Of a stretch of 64,000 bases of DNA, positions 1 to 10,253 are shown in pieces. The number at the start of each line of letters is the position of its first letter. Within the stretch, counting starts at the first letter, position 1. The stretch comes from Dactylonectria macrodidyma. Its lineage: Eukaryota; Ascomycota; Sordariomycetes; Hypocreales; Nectriaceae. The notes below the pieces were generated by a model. That model saw nothing but the letters and a program-made list of their open reading frames with translations, did no database searches and was not told the DNA's origin. The translations under genes were made by a program, and so were the position numbers. The stretch spans positions 744,001-808,000 of the forward strand of contig JAGMUV010000018.1 of the NCBI GenBank assembly GCA_020744425.1, in the 5' to 3' direction.

Positions 1-765
1 GTCGGCCAGGAGATCAAAAACAGCAAAAACCAGCTCTTCTTCCTCATCGCAGGCTAGTTCCTCCGCGATATGATACCCAAGCTTTGCGTTGGAGATGCCG
101 ATTTGACGCTTTCTCACCCGGATCTTCATGTTGGCAATGTATTTGCGGACGAACAATTCAACATCACTTGCATCCTTGACTGGGGCTCGGCAATATGTAG
201 CCCCATCACAGAGTTGCTCGCGACTCCGGCACTGTGGAAACCAACCTTGCCGTCATCCGAGTCTCTAAAGATGGCATGCATTTCAGGCATCAACAGTGGC
301 TGCCGATTTGACTCGGACTACTGGGTGAAGGCTGAAGAAATTCGGCTTGTCATTCGGTTGGTCAGGCTGTTCGTCAAGCAAGACTACAATATTTCCAAAG
401 CGCTGTATGGGCTCGTCTATAAGCCAGAAATAGAAGAATCGCGTAAACCATCCGTGAATATTCCTCGACTCTTCAACGAGCGCGCTGCACGAGAAGAGAA
501 CCGGAGACTTTTCAACGAACTCCTTTAGGATGAGATTTTAGATGAAGAGTTGAACAAGGCGGAGGATGATGTGTTTGGAGGTTTCGAAGCTGTAAAGTCG
601 GGCCGACTGGTCGTTGCAAGGAAGTCGACACTGGTGTCGGAGATGAATCCTGAATTTGTTGCGGACAATATATTATGACGATGGATTGAGGATGCGCTCA
701 AGCCGAGCGACTTGCCCAACCTAGCGTCTTCAAGTTCGAATTTCGAATCATTACTCATTATCTGA
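1..765 (+). pseudogene. Aminoglycoside phosphotransferase-like gene remnant, three in-frame stops
   Basis: The 3' part of a fungal APH/choline-kinase-like phosphotransferase; the 5' part lies outside the window. The kinase catalytic-loop motif HPDLHVGN (Asp and Asn of HxDxxxxN) is followed by ILDWGSA, whose Asp is the metal-binding residue of this fold. These families phosphorylate small hydroxylated or amino substrates; the substrate here is unknown. One reading frame continues from base 1 to the stop at 763-765 but is cut by TAG at 55-57, TAG at 526-528 and TGA at 676-678. The flanking peptides stay coding-like (acidic tail after 528, RWIEDALKPSD after 678), so the stops look like lesions in a formerly longer gene. 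An intron over the first TAG is not excluded, but the later two have no convincing splice signals. Confidence 0.7.
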
Positions 766-1447
766 GACGAATCTAGATGCTGACAAGTTCTATTGTTATC
801 TATTGCCCTGAGCAGCCTGATGCCCTCTAAGGCACGTGTAAACTTCGTTCCGAAAGACCTTGGCGGGCCCGTAGGGACCAGTCACCAGTTTACTTGATCC
901 TAGCGCTATAAATCCCGGCCCGAGGATAATCCAATCTGCATATCAAATGTGCTTAGGCCTGGTGAATCACCGTGCCGTCCTCGGTCCGATACTAGATTTC
1001 TTTTCCAGGGCTAAGTTGTTAGACAAGAGCTTAAACGTAGTTGGTCACCTTGTAGAGCTGAAGCTGATCACACCATTGTCAAACTGTTGCCCCACAGTAA
1101 GCTCCATAACCCCCACAACTCGTCTCTCACAAAGCTCCGTGTGACCTTATCCCAGCAGAAAATGCGCTTCCATTGGCTGAGTTTCGGACCGAGAATCCAT
1201 CAATCATCTGTTACCTGCGGGACACCACTGCAACTACTCATCCCATCTCACTGTATGGAGCATTGGTACATCGTTTCTGGCTGCCCTGCATTGACCGGAG
1301 GTTTAGGCCAGAATCTTTGGAGTCAACCAATTCGTAGGTATTTAAGAGCAAGTCAGATCCGTATTCACTGCATCTCAGCACGACCTCTTCGCTCTCATAG
1401 TGTACATCTTTAGATCTGGCGGCATAGTTCTTACAGCTCACTTATCC
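766..1447. other. Intergenic region upstream of the GH31 gene
   Basis: No coding frame with family resemblance and no clear repeat. It presumably holds the GH31 promoter and leader; I could not pick a convincing TATA box. Confidence 0.5.
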
Positions 1448-3850
1448 ATGGACAAGTACGCATTTCCGTGCAATCCAGCCCCGGATCCAGCTGCCGTTGT
1501 GGCGGGAGAGAACTTTCGCTTCATACTCATCAACGATGTGGTACTCCGGTACGAGTGGTCACCCGACGGGATCTTCGAGGATCGAGCATCTTCTTTCGTC
1601 ATAAACCGGTCGTTCCCCGTTCCAAAGTATCAGGTCACAGAAGCTTGCAACCAGCTCGAAATACGAACGCCATCGTTTCATCTTCAATACGATAAGAAAC
1701 GTTTTAGCCCACATGGGTTGATGGTTAGCTTCAGCAGCAAGACTACCCTTTGGGGGGCGGTCTGGCGCTATGGCGACGAACCGCAGGACAATCTCGGAGG
1801 AACGGCGAGGACGCTCGATCTGGTAGACGGACGCTGTGATATGGACATTGGTGTTTTATCAAGATCGGGCTACTCCTCTATCGATGACAGTCTAAGCATG
1901 CTCTTTGACGGGCGAGGCTTTGTTGCTCCTCGACGGCCCGGAGATCGTATCGACGGATATCTCTTCTGTTACGGGCATAACTATAAGGCTGCTATCAAAT
2001 CCTTCTACGCTATATCTGGCCGTCAGCCTGTGCTTCCTAGATGGACACTTGGCAATTGGTGGAGTCGATACTATGCATATAGTGCTGACGAATATATCGG
2101 GCTGGTGGACAAGTTCAAGGAACAAGCAATTCCTCTCTCCGTCGCCGTTCTCGATATGGATTGGCATTATGTGAATGATGAACGAGTTCCTCATGCTGGT
2201 TGGACAGGATACAGCTGGAACAAATCGCTATTTGCAGATCCCGTCACATTCGGAAAGGAGTTGCATAACCGGAAACTAAAGATCTCTCTCAACGACCATC
2301 CGCACGCGGGGATTCACCACCACGAAGACGGGTATAAACAAATGGCAGAGGTCCTTCTTCACGATACGGCTGATTGTGCACCAATCTCATTTGACCCGAC
2401 CTGTCCTAAGTTCATGCATGCGTTTCTGAACGTATTGCACCGAAGTCTCGAGGAATCTTGCGACGTCTGGTGGATAGACTGGCAGCAGGGTTCCTACTGT
2501 CAAGTACCGGGCCTTGATCCCCTCTGGCTGCTGAACCACTTCCAGTTTCTAGATCATCAACTTCTACACCCAAGCGACAGCTCGGTCATCCTCTCTCGGT
2601 ACGCCGGGCCTGGAAGCCACAGGTATCCTGTGGGGTTCTCTGGCGATACTATCACAACGTGGGCATCCCTCCAGTTTCAGCCAGAGTTTACCGCCACCGC
2701 CTCGAATGTCGGGTACGGCTGGTGGAGTCATGATATCGGTGGACATATGAAGGGAATACGCGACGACGAACTGGCTACTAGATGGCTACAGTTTGGTGTA
2801 TTTTCCCCTATTCTCCGTCTTCATTCTACCGAAAGTAGATGGGCATCTAAGGAGCCGTGGCTCTACCGCCAAGAGAACGCAGATATCATGAGCAAGTTTT
2901 TGCAATTTCGACATCGGCTCGTGCCGTACACTTTCACCATGAACTTTGTTGCGGAAGACGAACCGCTTGTGCAGCCGTTGTACTGGCGGTTTCCCTCCCT
3001 CGAGGAAGCCTACAAAAAGCCGAACGAATATTTCTTTGGTCGGAGCCTTGTCATTGCTCCTATTGTCCAGCCTCGTAATACTAGAACAAATCACGCCAGC
3101 GCCGAAACTTGGGTACCTCCTGGCCGCCACGTCGACATTTTCACTGGATGTATTTACGACGGCGGCCGAGACCTCCGAATGTACCGGACACTACACGGCA
3201 TACCGGTATTGGCGCCTGAAGGCTCTATTATTCCTCTTGACATTAACTTGCAACCTGGCAACGGATGCCTAAACCCCTCGGGCTATGAGGTGCTGGTTGT
3301 TATTGGCCGGGATGGTCAGTTTGAGATAATTGAAGAATTGAAGGATGACGCTACCCGCTATTGCGCAACTGATGAGGCGAAGACGCTTCGACGCGTTCAC
3401 ATCGAATACAGTCAGGAAAAGGGACGGTTGGAGGCGACAGCATGTGCCAAGCAATGGGCGTACAAGTTCGTCTCTTTGATGTCTGTACCCTCGTCTTTGA
3501 CGGTGTCGATCAACGGCGATAAAGTCCTTGATGTGGTAGCCGTTATCGAGGACCACCCTAACGTACCGGGCATGGTTGTCAAGATTCCAGAAGTGCATGG
3601 CACTGGGGGCATTATCACGATCGACTTGGGAGAGAATCCACAGCTGAGCGTTCTGGATCCGCTGGAGCGCATTCAGCATCTGCTGCTGGACTTTCAGTGT
3701 GAGTTCAACGTCAAGGACGAGATCTCAGCAATATGCAAGTCTTCTCAGCCAAGAACAAACAAGGTCGGACACCTCTTGAGCCTTGGACTCGACCAAGATT
3801 TGATTGGGCCGATCCTGGAGTTGATGCTGGCGGACAGCCGAGGAAGCTGA
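1448..3850 (+). CDS. Glycoside hydrolase family 31 (alpha-glucosidase/alpha-xylosidase type), intracellular
   Basis: Intronless, 800 aa from the ATG at 1448; the frame is open further upstream but only from a GTG. GH31 landmarks are in order: LDMDWHYV near residue 236, WWIDWQQG with predicted nucleophile Asp344, and SHDIGGHMKG with predicted acid/base Asp429, followed by SPILRLHST. The family retains configuration while cleaving terminal alpha-glycosidic bonds. The nucleophile motif is the WIDWQQG variant rather than the classical WxDMNE, which marks a distinct GH31 clade, so the exact substrate is uncertain. No signal peptide is visible, so it probably acts on imported oligosaccharides. A C6 regulator follows about 400 bp downstream on the same strand, suggesting a small sugar-use module. 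Confidence 0.9.
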   Translation: MDKYAFPCNPAPDPAAVVAGENFRFILINDVVLRYEWSPDGIFEDRASSFVINRSFPVPKYQVTEACNQLEIRTPSFHLQYDKKRFSPHGLMVSFSSKTTLWGAVWRYGDEPQDNLGGTARTLDLVDGRCDMDIGVLSRSGYSSIDDSLSMLFDGRGFVAPRRPGDRIDGYLFCYGHNYKAAIKSFYAISGRQPVLPRWTLGNWWSRYYAYSADEYIGLVDKFKEQAIPLSVAVLDMDWHYVNDERVPHAGWTGYSWNKSLFADPVTFGKELHNRKLKISLNDHPHAGIHHHEDGYKQMAEVLLHDTADCAPISFDPTCPKFMHAFLNVLHRSLEESCDVWWIDWQQGSYCQVPGLDPLWLLNHFQFLDHQLLHPSDSSVILSRYAGPGSHRYPVGFSGDTITTWASLQFQPEFTATASNVGYGWWSHDIGGHMKGIRDDELATRWLQFGVFSPILRLHSTESRWASKEPWLYRQENADIMSKFLQFRHRLVPYTFTMNFVAEDEPLVQPLYWRFPSLEEAYKKPNEYFFGRSLVIAPIVQPRNTRTNHASAETWVPPGRHVDIFTGCIYDGGRDLRMYRTLHGIPVLAPEGSIIPLDINLQPGNGCLNPSGYEVLVVIGRDGQFEIIEELKDDATRYCATDEAKTLRRVHIEYSQEKGRLEATACAKQWAYKFVSLMSVPSSLTVSINGDKVLDVVAVIEDHPNVPGMVVKIPEVHGTGGIITIDLGENPQLSVLDPLERIQHLLLDFQCEFNVKDEISAICKSSQPRTNKVGHLLSLGLDQDLIGPILELMLADSRGS

Positions 3851-4244
3851 TCAGTTTAGCCACGTAAAAATAAAATAGCATGGTGATACTTTGCATTATT
3901 CTATCGAAAATGAGCATGTCATTGGTAGGTTTGCAATAGGCAACCAGGAGCTTGATTATTGGTTTATTAAATCACGCGAGTGCTGGGCGCGATCTCTGCC
4001 ATGGCGTTCGAGCCAGTGCCCCTTTGGTGATAGTGATATTAAGCCAAGGATCGATAATACCTTTTTTATGCTTTGCTGCCTGGATGAAATGCATTCTCAG
4101 GTGACATTAGTTCGAAACGCTGATTGGTCCATCCAGACCACATTAGACGCCTCTGTCAAAAACTTGCTTTGGCTTTCGGCACCCCCGCAACGATTTCTGC
4201 ATCGACTACCATCTGCGGAAGACGATCCATCACGGACCATCCAT

Positions 4245-5870
4245 ATGAACTCTTCATTGCGTCGAGCCTGTGATGGGTGTCGAACTCGAAAAGTGAAGTG
4301 CAATGGCACATCGCCTTGCACGCAATGCGCCCACCTAAACCTTCGATGCGTCTTCTCGCCCTTATCCGGGAGACCCAAGCGCGTCGTTCGTGGTTCCCTC
4401 GTTGCGCAGCTGCGAACTTCTCGTGGCAAGGAATCGAAGGTTCTTGATCCTATGCCACCATTGCCATCAGAGCCAAGGAACAGTTCATCAACAGATGTGG
4501 CTTTCCGTTCCGGCTACGCTCCCCGGCCCGATACGACCTCGATCGTCACGCAGCCTGGGTACTCTTCAGAGTTCTTCATTGGGCTGGTGCGTGAATTTAC
4601 AGCAGCGGTCTATCCCGTCAACCCAATCATCACGCCGGACGAGCTTCGTACGGCTATCTCGGATATGAACGACAACTTCGAGGACGCGGCGCTGGTCTTT
4701 GCCTTCGCGGCGGTAACGGTTAGCCAAACTACAATATCCTGGGCATCGCGGGACGATCTTGCTGCTTTGATTACCGATCTCATTGAACGCAGTCTCGGAG
4801 CACATAGGCGTGTTGAGTCACATAATGGATTCGTCAGCGACCTATCCGTATCAGTCAAGAGTGTAGTAACTTGCATTTTTCTCGGAGCAGCTCTGACGGC
4901 ATTCAAGCTTTTCGGCCGCTCATTTACTATGCTGCGCGAGGCCATCGCCATTATGCAGTCACTTGATACCAAGCAAGCCTCGTGCAATTGTCCCGACTCG
5001 GATACGACCGGCAATGCGAGGCGTCACAGAATCCACTGGGAGATGTATATGCATGAGCGATTCTTGAGCTTGGTGGCCGGGTTCCCGAGCAGCCTTCCCG
5101 CTTTGTCGACCGGCCTTGCTTTTATTGATTCAACAATCCCACCCTACATTGAGACTGGGTTCAATTGTCTTGTTCGACTGTTCTGCATAGTTGACGACAC
5201 CTTCCTCACTAATTGGACTTCGTATCAGCAGGGAGGTCGAGTGCAGAATCCATCTGGAATAACGGCACAATGGGTCGAGGGCAAACAAGCGCAGCTTGAC
5301 CATGACGAAGCCCGCACCGCCGAAGCCGAACAGGCCCTACAAGCGAGCGGGCAAGGGCTACTCACCGCACTCCAGCATGCAGATCTATCGGTAACCAGGC
5401 TCTGGCTACGCACTCTTGTCTGGCAGCTTGCCCTCTCCCAGGGCCTTCTCAGTTCCAGGTCTCCACGCAACAGGCACGAAGGCCTATCGCTGCACTTCCC
5501 AGCCCAGCGGCTCCCGGGTCAATTACGCGATTTGGTGGGCCGGCTGGACAGTGTTACTTGCATAGGAGCACACGGAAATGGCATACTACAGAAGCTGTTT
5601 GAGATCATTAGTACCGTGGCTGATGTTCTAGCATTGCCATCGGAGGTTCAGACTCGAGACGTGGCGACTGGTCAGGTGGAAGATCTCATGATTTCAGTTC
5701 GGTTTCTCTTCGGTTTCAGAAGGGTGCACAAATCTGAGAGGGACCATCTTTTGGAGAAAGTGGACACACTGCGGCAGATATATACAGAGGCTGATTTTGG
5801 TGATCTTAGTATGGCTAGTCTCGAGGCCGAGGATATTTCTTTTGACGATGAACACCAAGGTAGTCAATGA
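4245..5870 (+). CDS. Zn(II)2Cys6 transcription factor beside the GH31 gene
   Basis: 541 aa from ATG 4245, no intron seen. The N-terminus carries a complete binuclear zinc cluster, Cys9-x2-Cys12-x6-Cys19-x5-Cys25-x2-Cys28-x6-Cys35, followed by a basic GRPKR linker. The rest has the helical middle-homology composition of fungal C6 activators. The spacing and the short N-terminal tail resemble maltose/amylose-type regulators of the AmyR/MalR group, and the upstream neighbour is a GH31 glycosidase, so control of alpha-glucoside use is a reasonable inference rather than something the sequence proves. The frame is open back to 3891 but without an ATG. Bases 3851-4244 are taken as promoter and leader. 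Confidence 0.85.
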   Translation: MNSSLRRACDGCRTRKVKCNGTSPCTQCAHLNLRCVFSPLSGRPKRVVRGSLVAQLRTSRGKESKVLDPMPPLPSEPRNSSSTDVAFRSGYAPRPDTTSIVTQPGYSSEFFIGLVREFTAAVYPVNPIITPDELRTAISDMNDNFEDAALVFAFAAVTVSQTTISWASRDDLAALITDLIERSLGAHRRVESHNGFVSDLSVSVKSVVTCIFLGAALTAFKLFGRSFTMLREAIAIMQSLDTKQASCNCPDSDTTGNARRHRIHWEMYMHERFLSLVAGFPSSLPALSTGLAFIDSTIPPYIETGFNCLVRLFCIVDDTFLTNWTSYQQGGRVQNPSGITAQWVEGKQAQLDHDEARTAEAEQALQASGQGLLTALQHADLSVTRLWLRTLVWQLALSQGLLSSRSPRNRHEGLSLHFPAQRLPGQLRDLVGRLDSVTCIGAHGNGILQKLFEIISTVADVLALPSEVQTRDVATGQVEDLMISVRFLFGFRRVHKSERDHLLEKVDTLRQIYTEADFGDLSMASLEAEDISFDDEHQGSQ

Positions 5871-6896
5871 CTCGTATCGTCCTAGCATGTAACAGATCAT
5901 ACAGGCAATATCCGTTGCGACATAATCTGATCTATGATGGCGATCGTCATTTATCATCCACCTGGGCCCATAGTCAACAAGGTTCGACCGATTGACATAG
6001 GAGGTTAACCTTAATAAAGCTCATGACTTGGGAAAATGTTCAAAGGGCAAACAGCCACCACCCAACACGAACCAGTTGGATCTCTGACACTAACTCTGTG
6101 ATGATCTCATCCTAGCTTAACTTATGCGGTGGCTTGTACTTGATTGCGATCGTTGGGACATTTAGATCGTCTGAGGTACAATATATGCAGAACTATTCCG
6201 CTCGATTGCCTTTCCTCCGTGCGATTTGACATCGAGTTATTCGGTCGGGTAGTCTGAGGAATTGTGGCGTTGTTTCGCTACTACCGGTGCATTTAAGCAG
6301 CGCCCCGCCACCCAGTGTTTGGTGCTGGCGTAATATCGATGATTGAGGAAACCAGAGAGAAGTTGAAGAGATCATCACTAAGTTCCTCGCTCCGCTGCCT
6401 TTCCGTTCCGACTCCGTTTCGAGAATCGTCAGCTATCTCCAGGCTGCTGAGAAGCGGGTTGGAATTGACACAACCAGATGCAATTCGTGGTGGATCGAAC
6501 ACAATACATTGGTAGGACAGTAATGCAGTTTGCACAAAAGAGTAGCGTTTCTGCCTTACCTATTTACATCGTTCCCTTACCGTCGTATGCCGTAGGCAGC
6601 CTAGCCGTTACTTCAGCATGATTGACCAGTCGTAATGGCACATTAGCCGCTAGAGATTGCCTGCGGCTACAAGGTAACTGGGCAGTGCCGCTGCGCCACC
6701 CTGGCGATTTTCCACTTGGGTCGACCAAGTGATGGAGTACGGAGTGCACTGCCCTCCATTTGCGCTGCAACCTCCCATATCCCCTTGTAATACATTATAT
6801 GGGTAGCCGTTGTTGCAGCCTCACTAACCTACGTCAGTCTCAGTCCTTCTTGTTCAGCATTTCTGCTGTGAGAACTAGTCATACAAAGCAAAATGA
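5871..6896. other. Intergenic region upstream of the HET pseudogene
   Basis: No supported gene. A plus-strand frame between about 6346 and 6522 looks coding-like (about 58 codons) but has no start, splice sites or family resemblance that I can name. Confidence 0.4.
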
Positions 6897-7511
6897 ATGG
6901 CATCTCTAGTCTGGATGGCATCCTTTGACGCACAACAGCCGGTCTATAATGCGGTGTATCCGCCAGCCGACACAAGCCGGGACCAGATCCGCCTGATGCG
7001 GCTCCATCCCGCGATTGCGTTTGAGGACCCGATCCGGATCGACTTATTCACAAAAGATCTCTCCAATCCTATCGAGTATGACGCTCTATCGTACGTTTGG
7101 GGCAGCGCCGTTTCTGAGAGCACGGCGACCGTCAACGGCACGGCAATGGTCCCGACGAAGAACCTCGACAAGGCGCTACGCCACATACGCAGGCCAGAGA
7201 CGGCGCGCGTGTTATGGATCGATGCCGTCTGCATCAACCAGCGTGTGACCGAGGAGAGGAACCACCAGGTCCAGATGATGGGGCAGATCTACTCCTCTGC
7301 TCTTCGCGTCGTCATCTGGTTGGGCTCCGAGGCGGGCGGGAGCGCCGCAGTCATCTCTGCGATCCGGGCAGGAGCTGACCCGCAACAATTAATCTCTACT
7401 TTGAGATTCCGCTTCGAACTGCGCGCACTCTGTTCACGGCCATGGTTCAGCCGCATCTGGGTCGTCCAAGAGGTAGCCCTGGCCAAGCAGGATCCGATCG
7501 TCACATGCGGC
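6897..7511 (+). pseudogene. HET-domain gene, 5' part, interrupted by hAT element
   Basis: ATG at 6897 opens a heterokaryon-incompatibility (HET) domain: YDALSYVWG, then LWIDAVCINQ, then WFSRIWVVQE, the three hallmark blocks in the right order and spacing. HET proteins trigger growth arrest or cell death after fusion of unlike hyphae. The frame runs to codon GGC at 7509-7511, where a transposon starts. Host coding sequence resumes in phase at 10282, after one copy of the 8-bp target duplication. As it stands, this half can only make a truncated HET domain followed by transposon-encoded residues up to a stop near 7637. Confidence 0.88.
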
Positions 7512-7531
7512 CAGGCTTTCTATCCATACTC
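7512..7531 (+). repeat. Left terminal inverted repeat of hAT element
   Basis: The 20 bases CAGGCTTTCTATCCATACTC match the reverse complement of 10254-10273 without mismatch. The preceding 8 bases (7504-7511) are the left target duplication. Confidence 0.95.
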
Positions 7532-7547
7532 GTATGGAATAAGTGAT

Positions 7548-7619
7548 GGAGTATGGAATATTCCATACTCCATACTCCATATTCCATACGGGCCGTCCGT
7601 ATTCCATACGTATGGAATA
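7548..7619. repeat. Left subterminal palindrome cluster of hAT element
   Basis: A 24-bp perfect palindrome occupies 7548-7571. A second, TATTCCATACGTATGGAATA, lies at 7600-7619 and recurs exactly at the other end of the element. Single ATTCCATAC words lie between them. Confidence 0.85.
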
Positions 7620-7748
7620 AGGCCGGAAGAATATTAATCCTGCCGCAGCAAATTCAGGGGCTGTGTAATTAATTACCAGGCACTTTCATCGGGTTTCCGC
7701 TTCGACATCAGCAACGAAAAGGCGCGTCGTGATGCGATCGGCCCGGAA

Positions 7749-9980
7749 ATGTTCCAACCGTCCTCCCTCGCTTCAAATCATTCCACTGACCGTGCGGGGT
7801 CGGCTTCGTCCACCACTGGGCTTCGCTCATCTCCAAGTTCTGCTCCGCAAGATCCATCCGACAGCAGCGGCCGCAAGACTCGAAAACGCAAGTCAACTGC
7901 AAATACTTGGGCACATGCCCGTGAGCCTCAGAACTCAGAGCCTGCGCGCTGCCCTCGGAAAAATGAGAAGATCTATTATTGTATGCATTGCAGAGATCCG
8001 ACCTATTCCACTACTGTCTCAACCACGTTTCGCCGCCATTTGCTCAAAATCCACGGAATTGAGTTAGTTGCCCACGACCATCCGATCAAGAAACAACGCG
8101 ACAACCTTATTCAGGATGCTTTCGCCAAGGCTGGTGAGGCGAATACTACGAAGCAATTGGCGAGGCAAGAGGAAACTCTTAGAGCTGCAGTCAATCGGAA
8201 GGCCGCACTTGAGGCCCTGGTACAGCTCGTCACCGTCCGCAATCTCTCCTACAACTGCAGCTCTTGGCCAGAATTACACGCGCTTATTTGCGCGGTGAAC
8301 TACACTGCAGAGGACCTAATTAGCCTCTCCCACGGCTCCATCCAAAAGCTTGTCTCCAATTCTTATTGTGTGCACAAGGATGTCCTGCGGAGAAAGCTGC
8401 AATCCTCGTCGTCGAAGCTCCATCTCTCTGTAGATGTTTGGTCGGCTCCGAATCACAAGGCCTTCCTTGGAATTTGCGTCAAATTTGTCGACACGGACGC
8501 TAAGGAGACACTGCAAGCGCTGCTTGCTCTATCAGAGCTACCCGGCCTCGATGGGCCGGGTAGCCATGGCGGAGCTGAGCAGTGGAAGCTTCTCCAGCAT
8601 GTCCTCGAAGACTATAACATCTGGAATAAGATCGGCTTCTATACCGGTGATAACCATGGTTCAAACGACAAGCTCTGCCGTTTGCTGGGCAAACATCTTC
8701 AGGGGAAAGGCATCAACTGGGAGGCAAAGAAGCAGAGGATTCGATGCCATGGCCATGTCATCAACCTCGCTGTTCAAGCCTTCCTCTTCATGGACTCCAA
8801 AGAAGCCGCACGAGCAGCTCTGGAACAGATTGAGGGTGACGACGAAGTTGCGTTTGGCAGTGACTTTGCTGAACGGGTCAAGGCGCAAAAAGCGCTTGGT
8901 TGGCGTCGACTGGGGCCACTTGGCAAAGTCCACAATATCTCAGTGCACATGCGCGAGAATGATTATCGGTGGAATCTATTTAAGAAGCGCGCTGGAAGGT
9001 CGTTGGGCCTTGACAACGATACGCGCTGGAACTCATGGTTCCTTCTTCTAGACGTTGTCCTTGATCTCCAGGAGCATGTGGAGTGGTATCAGAGAAAGTA
9101 CTATGAGGACACGCAGGACGATTATCTCACCCCTAATGAGTGGCGAGTCCTACGGGAAACACGCGCTTTCCTTCAACCCTTCTGGAAGATTACTCAACTC
9201 ACGGAGGGCCGCTATGCCACTCTGGACCGCACGCTCTTCACCATGGACGTTCTTCACAAGCATTACACACAAGCCTTCCAAAAGCAATCCGACAATCATC
9301 CCCTCCGAAGTTGCATTGCAGCCTCATGGGCTATATTTGACAAGTATTACCAGCTTACAGATGAGAGCCCTGCCTATGGCGCAGCCATGATACTTCATCC
9401 GTCGCGGCGTATGGCCCATGTTAAGAAGAACTGGCCCAAATCGTGGCACAAACCAGTCCTTGATGGCGTGAAGAAGTATTGGGAGGATTACTACCAGGGG
9501 TTACCGATTACCACCACAACGCCTGAGCTACGAGACAGCCTACAGCCACTCGACGAGTATGACCTGCTTGCTCGAGAGCTCGATGTCGTTAGCCCAGCGA
9601 TGAGTGATCTCGACGAATACAAGTCCTTCACCGCGGAAACTCCTGTCGCCATCGACTGTCCCCCGCTTGCTTGGTGGCTTAGAGAGGAGCAGCAACAACG
9701 ATACCCCCGTCTATCCAAAATGGCCGTCGATATCCTCTCAATACCCGCTATGTCGGCCGAGCCAGAGCGCGTCTTTTCTGGCGCACGACGCACAATATCA
9801 TGGGATCGATGTCGGCTGGGAAGTCGTACAATCGAGAGAGGAGAGTGCATGAAGAGCTGGATTAAGAGCGGCATCACCCAGGGAATTCCGGTCGACTTGG
9901 TCGAAGAGGGGGATAACGAGGAAGAAGGTGGTAGTATGGAAAGGTGGCGGGGCTCAACACCTGATTCTTTTCAAGACTGA
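7749..9980 (+). CDS. hAT transposase with BED-type zinc finger
   Basis: 743 aa, uninterrupted. Order of parts: a basic Ser-rich N-terminus; a BED-like finger Cys78-x2-Cys81-x15-His97-x4-His102; an RNase-H-like core with candidate catalytic Asp in LSVDVWSAP and in FYTGDNHGSND; the RCHGHVINL block; a long helical insertion; and the C-terminal hAT dimerisation region (PPLAWWLREEQ, LSIPAMSAEPERVFSGARR), whose Glu in SAEPERVFS is the expected third catalytic residue. It would excise and reinsert the surrounding element in the nucleus. No stop or frameshift is seen, unlike the host gene around it. Alternate frames inside it are shadows. Confidence 0.93.
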   Translation: MFQPSSLASNHSTDRAGSASSTTGLRSSPSSAPQDPSDSSGRKTRKRKSTANTWAHAREPQNSEPARCPRKNEKIYYCMHCRDPTYSTTVSTTFRRHLLKIHGIELVAHDHPIKKQRDNLIQDAFAKAGEANTTKQLARQEETLRAAVNRKAALEALVQLVTVRNLSYNCSSWPELHALICAVNYTAEDLISLSHGSIQKLVSNSYCVHKDVLRRKLQSSSSKLHLSVDVWSAPNHKAFLGICVKFVDTDAKETLQALLALSELPGLDGPGSHGGAEQWKLLQHVLEDYNIWNKIGFYTGDNHGSNDKLCRLLGKHLQGKGINWEAKKQRIRCHGHVINLAVQAFLFMDSKEAARAALEQIEGDDEVAFGSDFAERVKAQKALGWRRLGPLGKVHNISVHMRENDYRWNLFKKRAGRSLGLDNDTRWNSWFLLLDVVLDLQEHVEWYQRKYYEDTQDDYLTPNEWRVLRETRAFLQPFWKITQLTEGRYATLDRTLFTMDVLHKHYTQAFQKQSDNHPLRSCIAASWAIFDKYYQLTDESPAYGAAMILHPSRRMAHVKKNWPKSWHKPVLDGVKKYWEDYYQGLPITTTTPELRDSLQPLDEYDLLARELDVVSPAMSDLDEYKSFTAETPVAIDCPPLAWWLREEQQQRYPRLSKMAVDILSIPAMSAEPERVFSGARRTISWDRCRLGSRTIERGECMKSWIKSGITQGIPVDLVEEGDNEEEGGSMERWRGSTPDSFQD

Positions 9981-10174
9981 AAAGTAAAAATATTATTCCC
10001 GCTATTGTAGTCTGTTTCAGAGTGATCCCAAACCTTCGTCTATGCTGGTTCATACTTCAATGTCAGCGCTGTCTGCAGCCGACGGCAGGCAAATCACTGT
10101 ACAATTACTGAATTGCAGAGCTCCCAAACCTGGTTCTTTACGATAGTGGTAGTGTGAGATGACGTCATTTTTTG

Positions 10175-10253
10175 TATTCCATACGTATGGAATAAGCTTC
10201 CATACGAGGCCCATTCCATATTCCATATTCCATACGGGTCTGTATGGAGTATG
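10175..10253. repeat. Right subterminal palindrome cluster of hAT element
   Basis: The 20-bp palindrome TATTCCATACGTATGGAATA is repeated exactly at 10175-10194, followed by tandem ATTCCAT and TATGGAG words up to the right TIR. Confidence 0.85.

Noticed and set aside
1400..1447. N-terminal extension of GH31 from GTG
   Set aside because: Not a normal nuclear start; the ATG at 1448 directly precedes conserved sequence.
6346..6522. Short coding-like plus frame upstream of HET
   Set aside because: About 58 codons without start, splice signals or recognisable family; too little to call a gene.
8434..9051. 205-aa alternate frame inside the transposase
   Set aside because: It lies wholly under the intact hAT transposase frame and has no domain; a shadow of biased composition.
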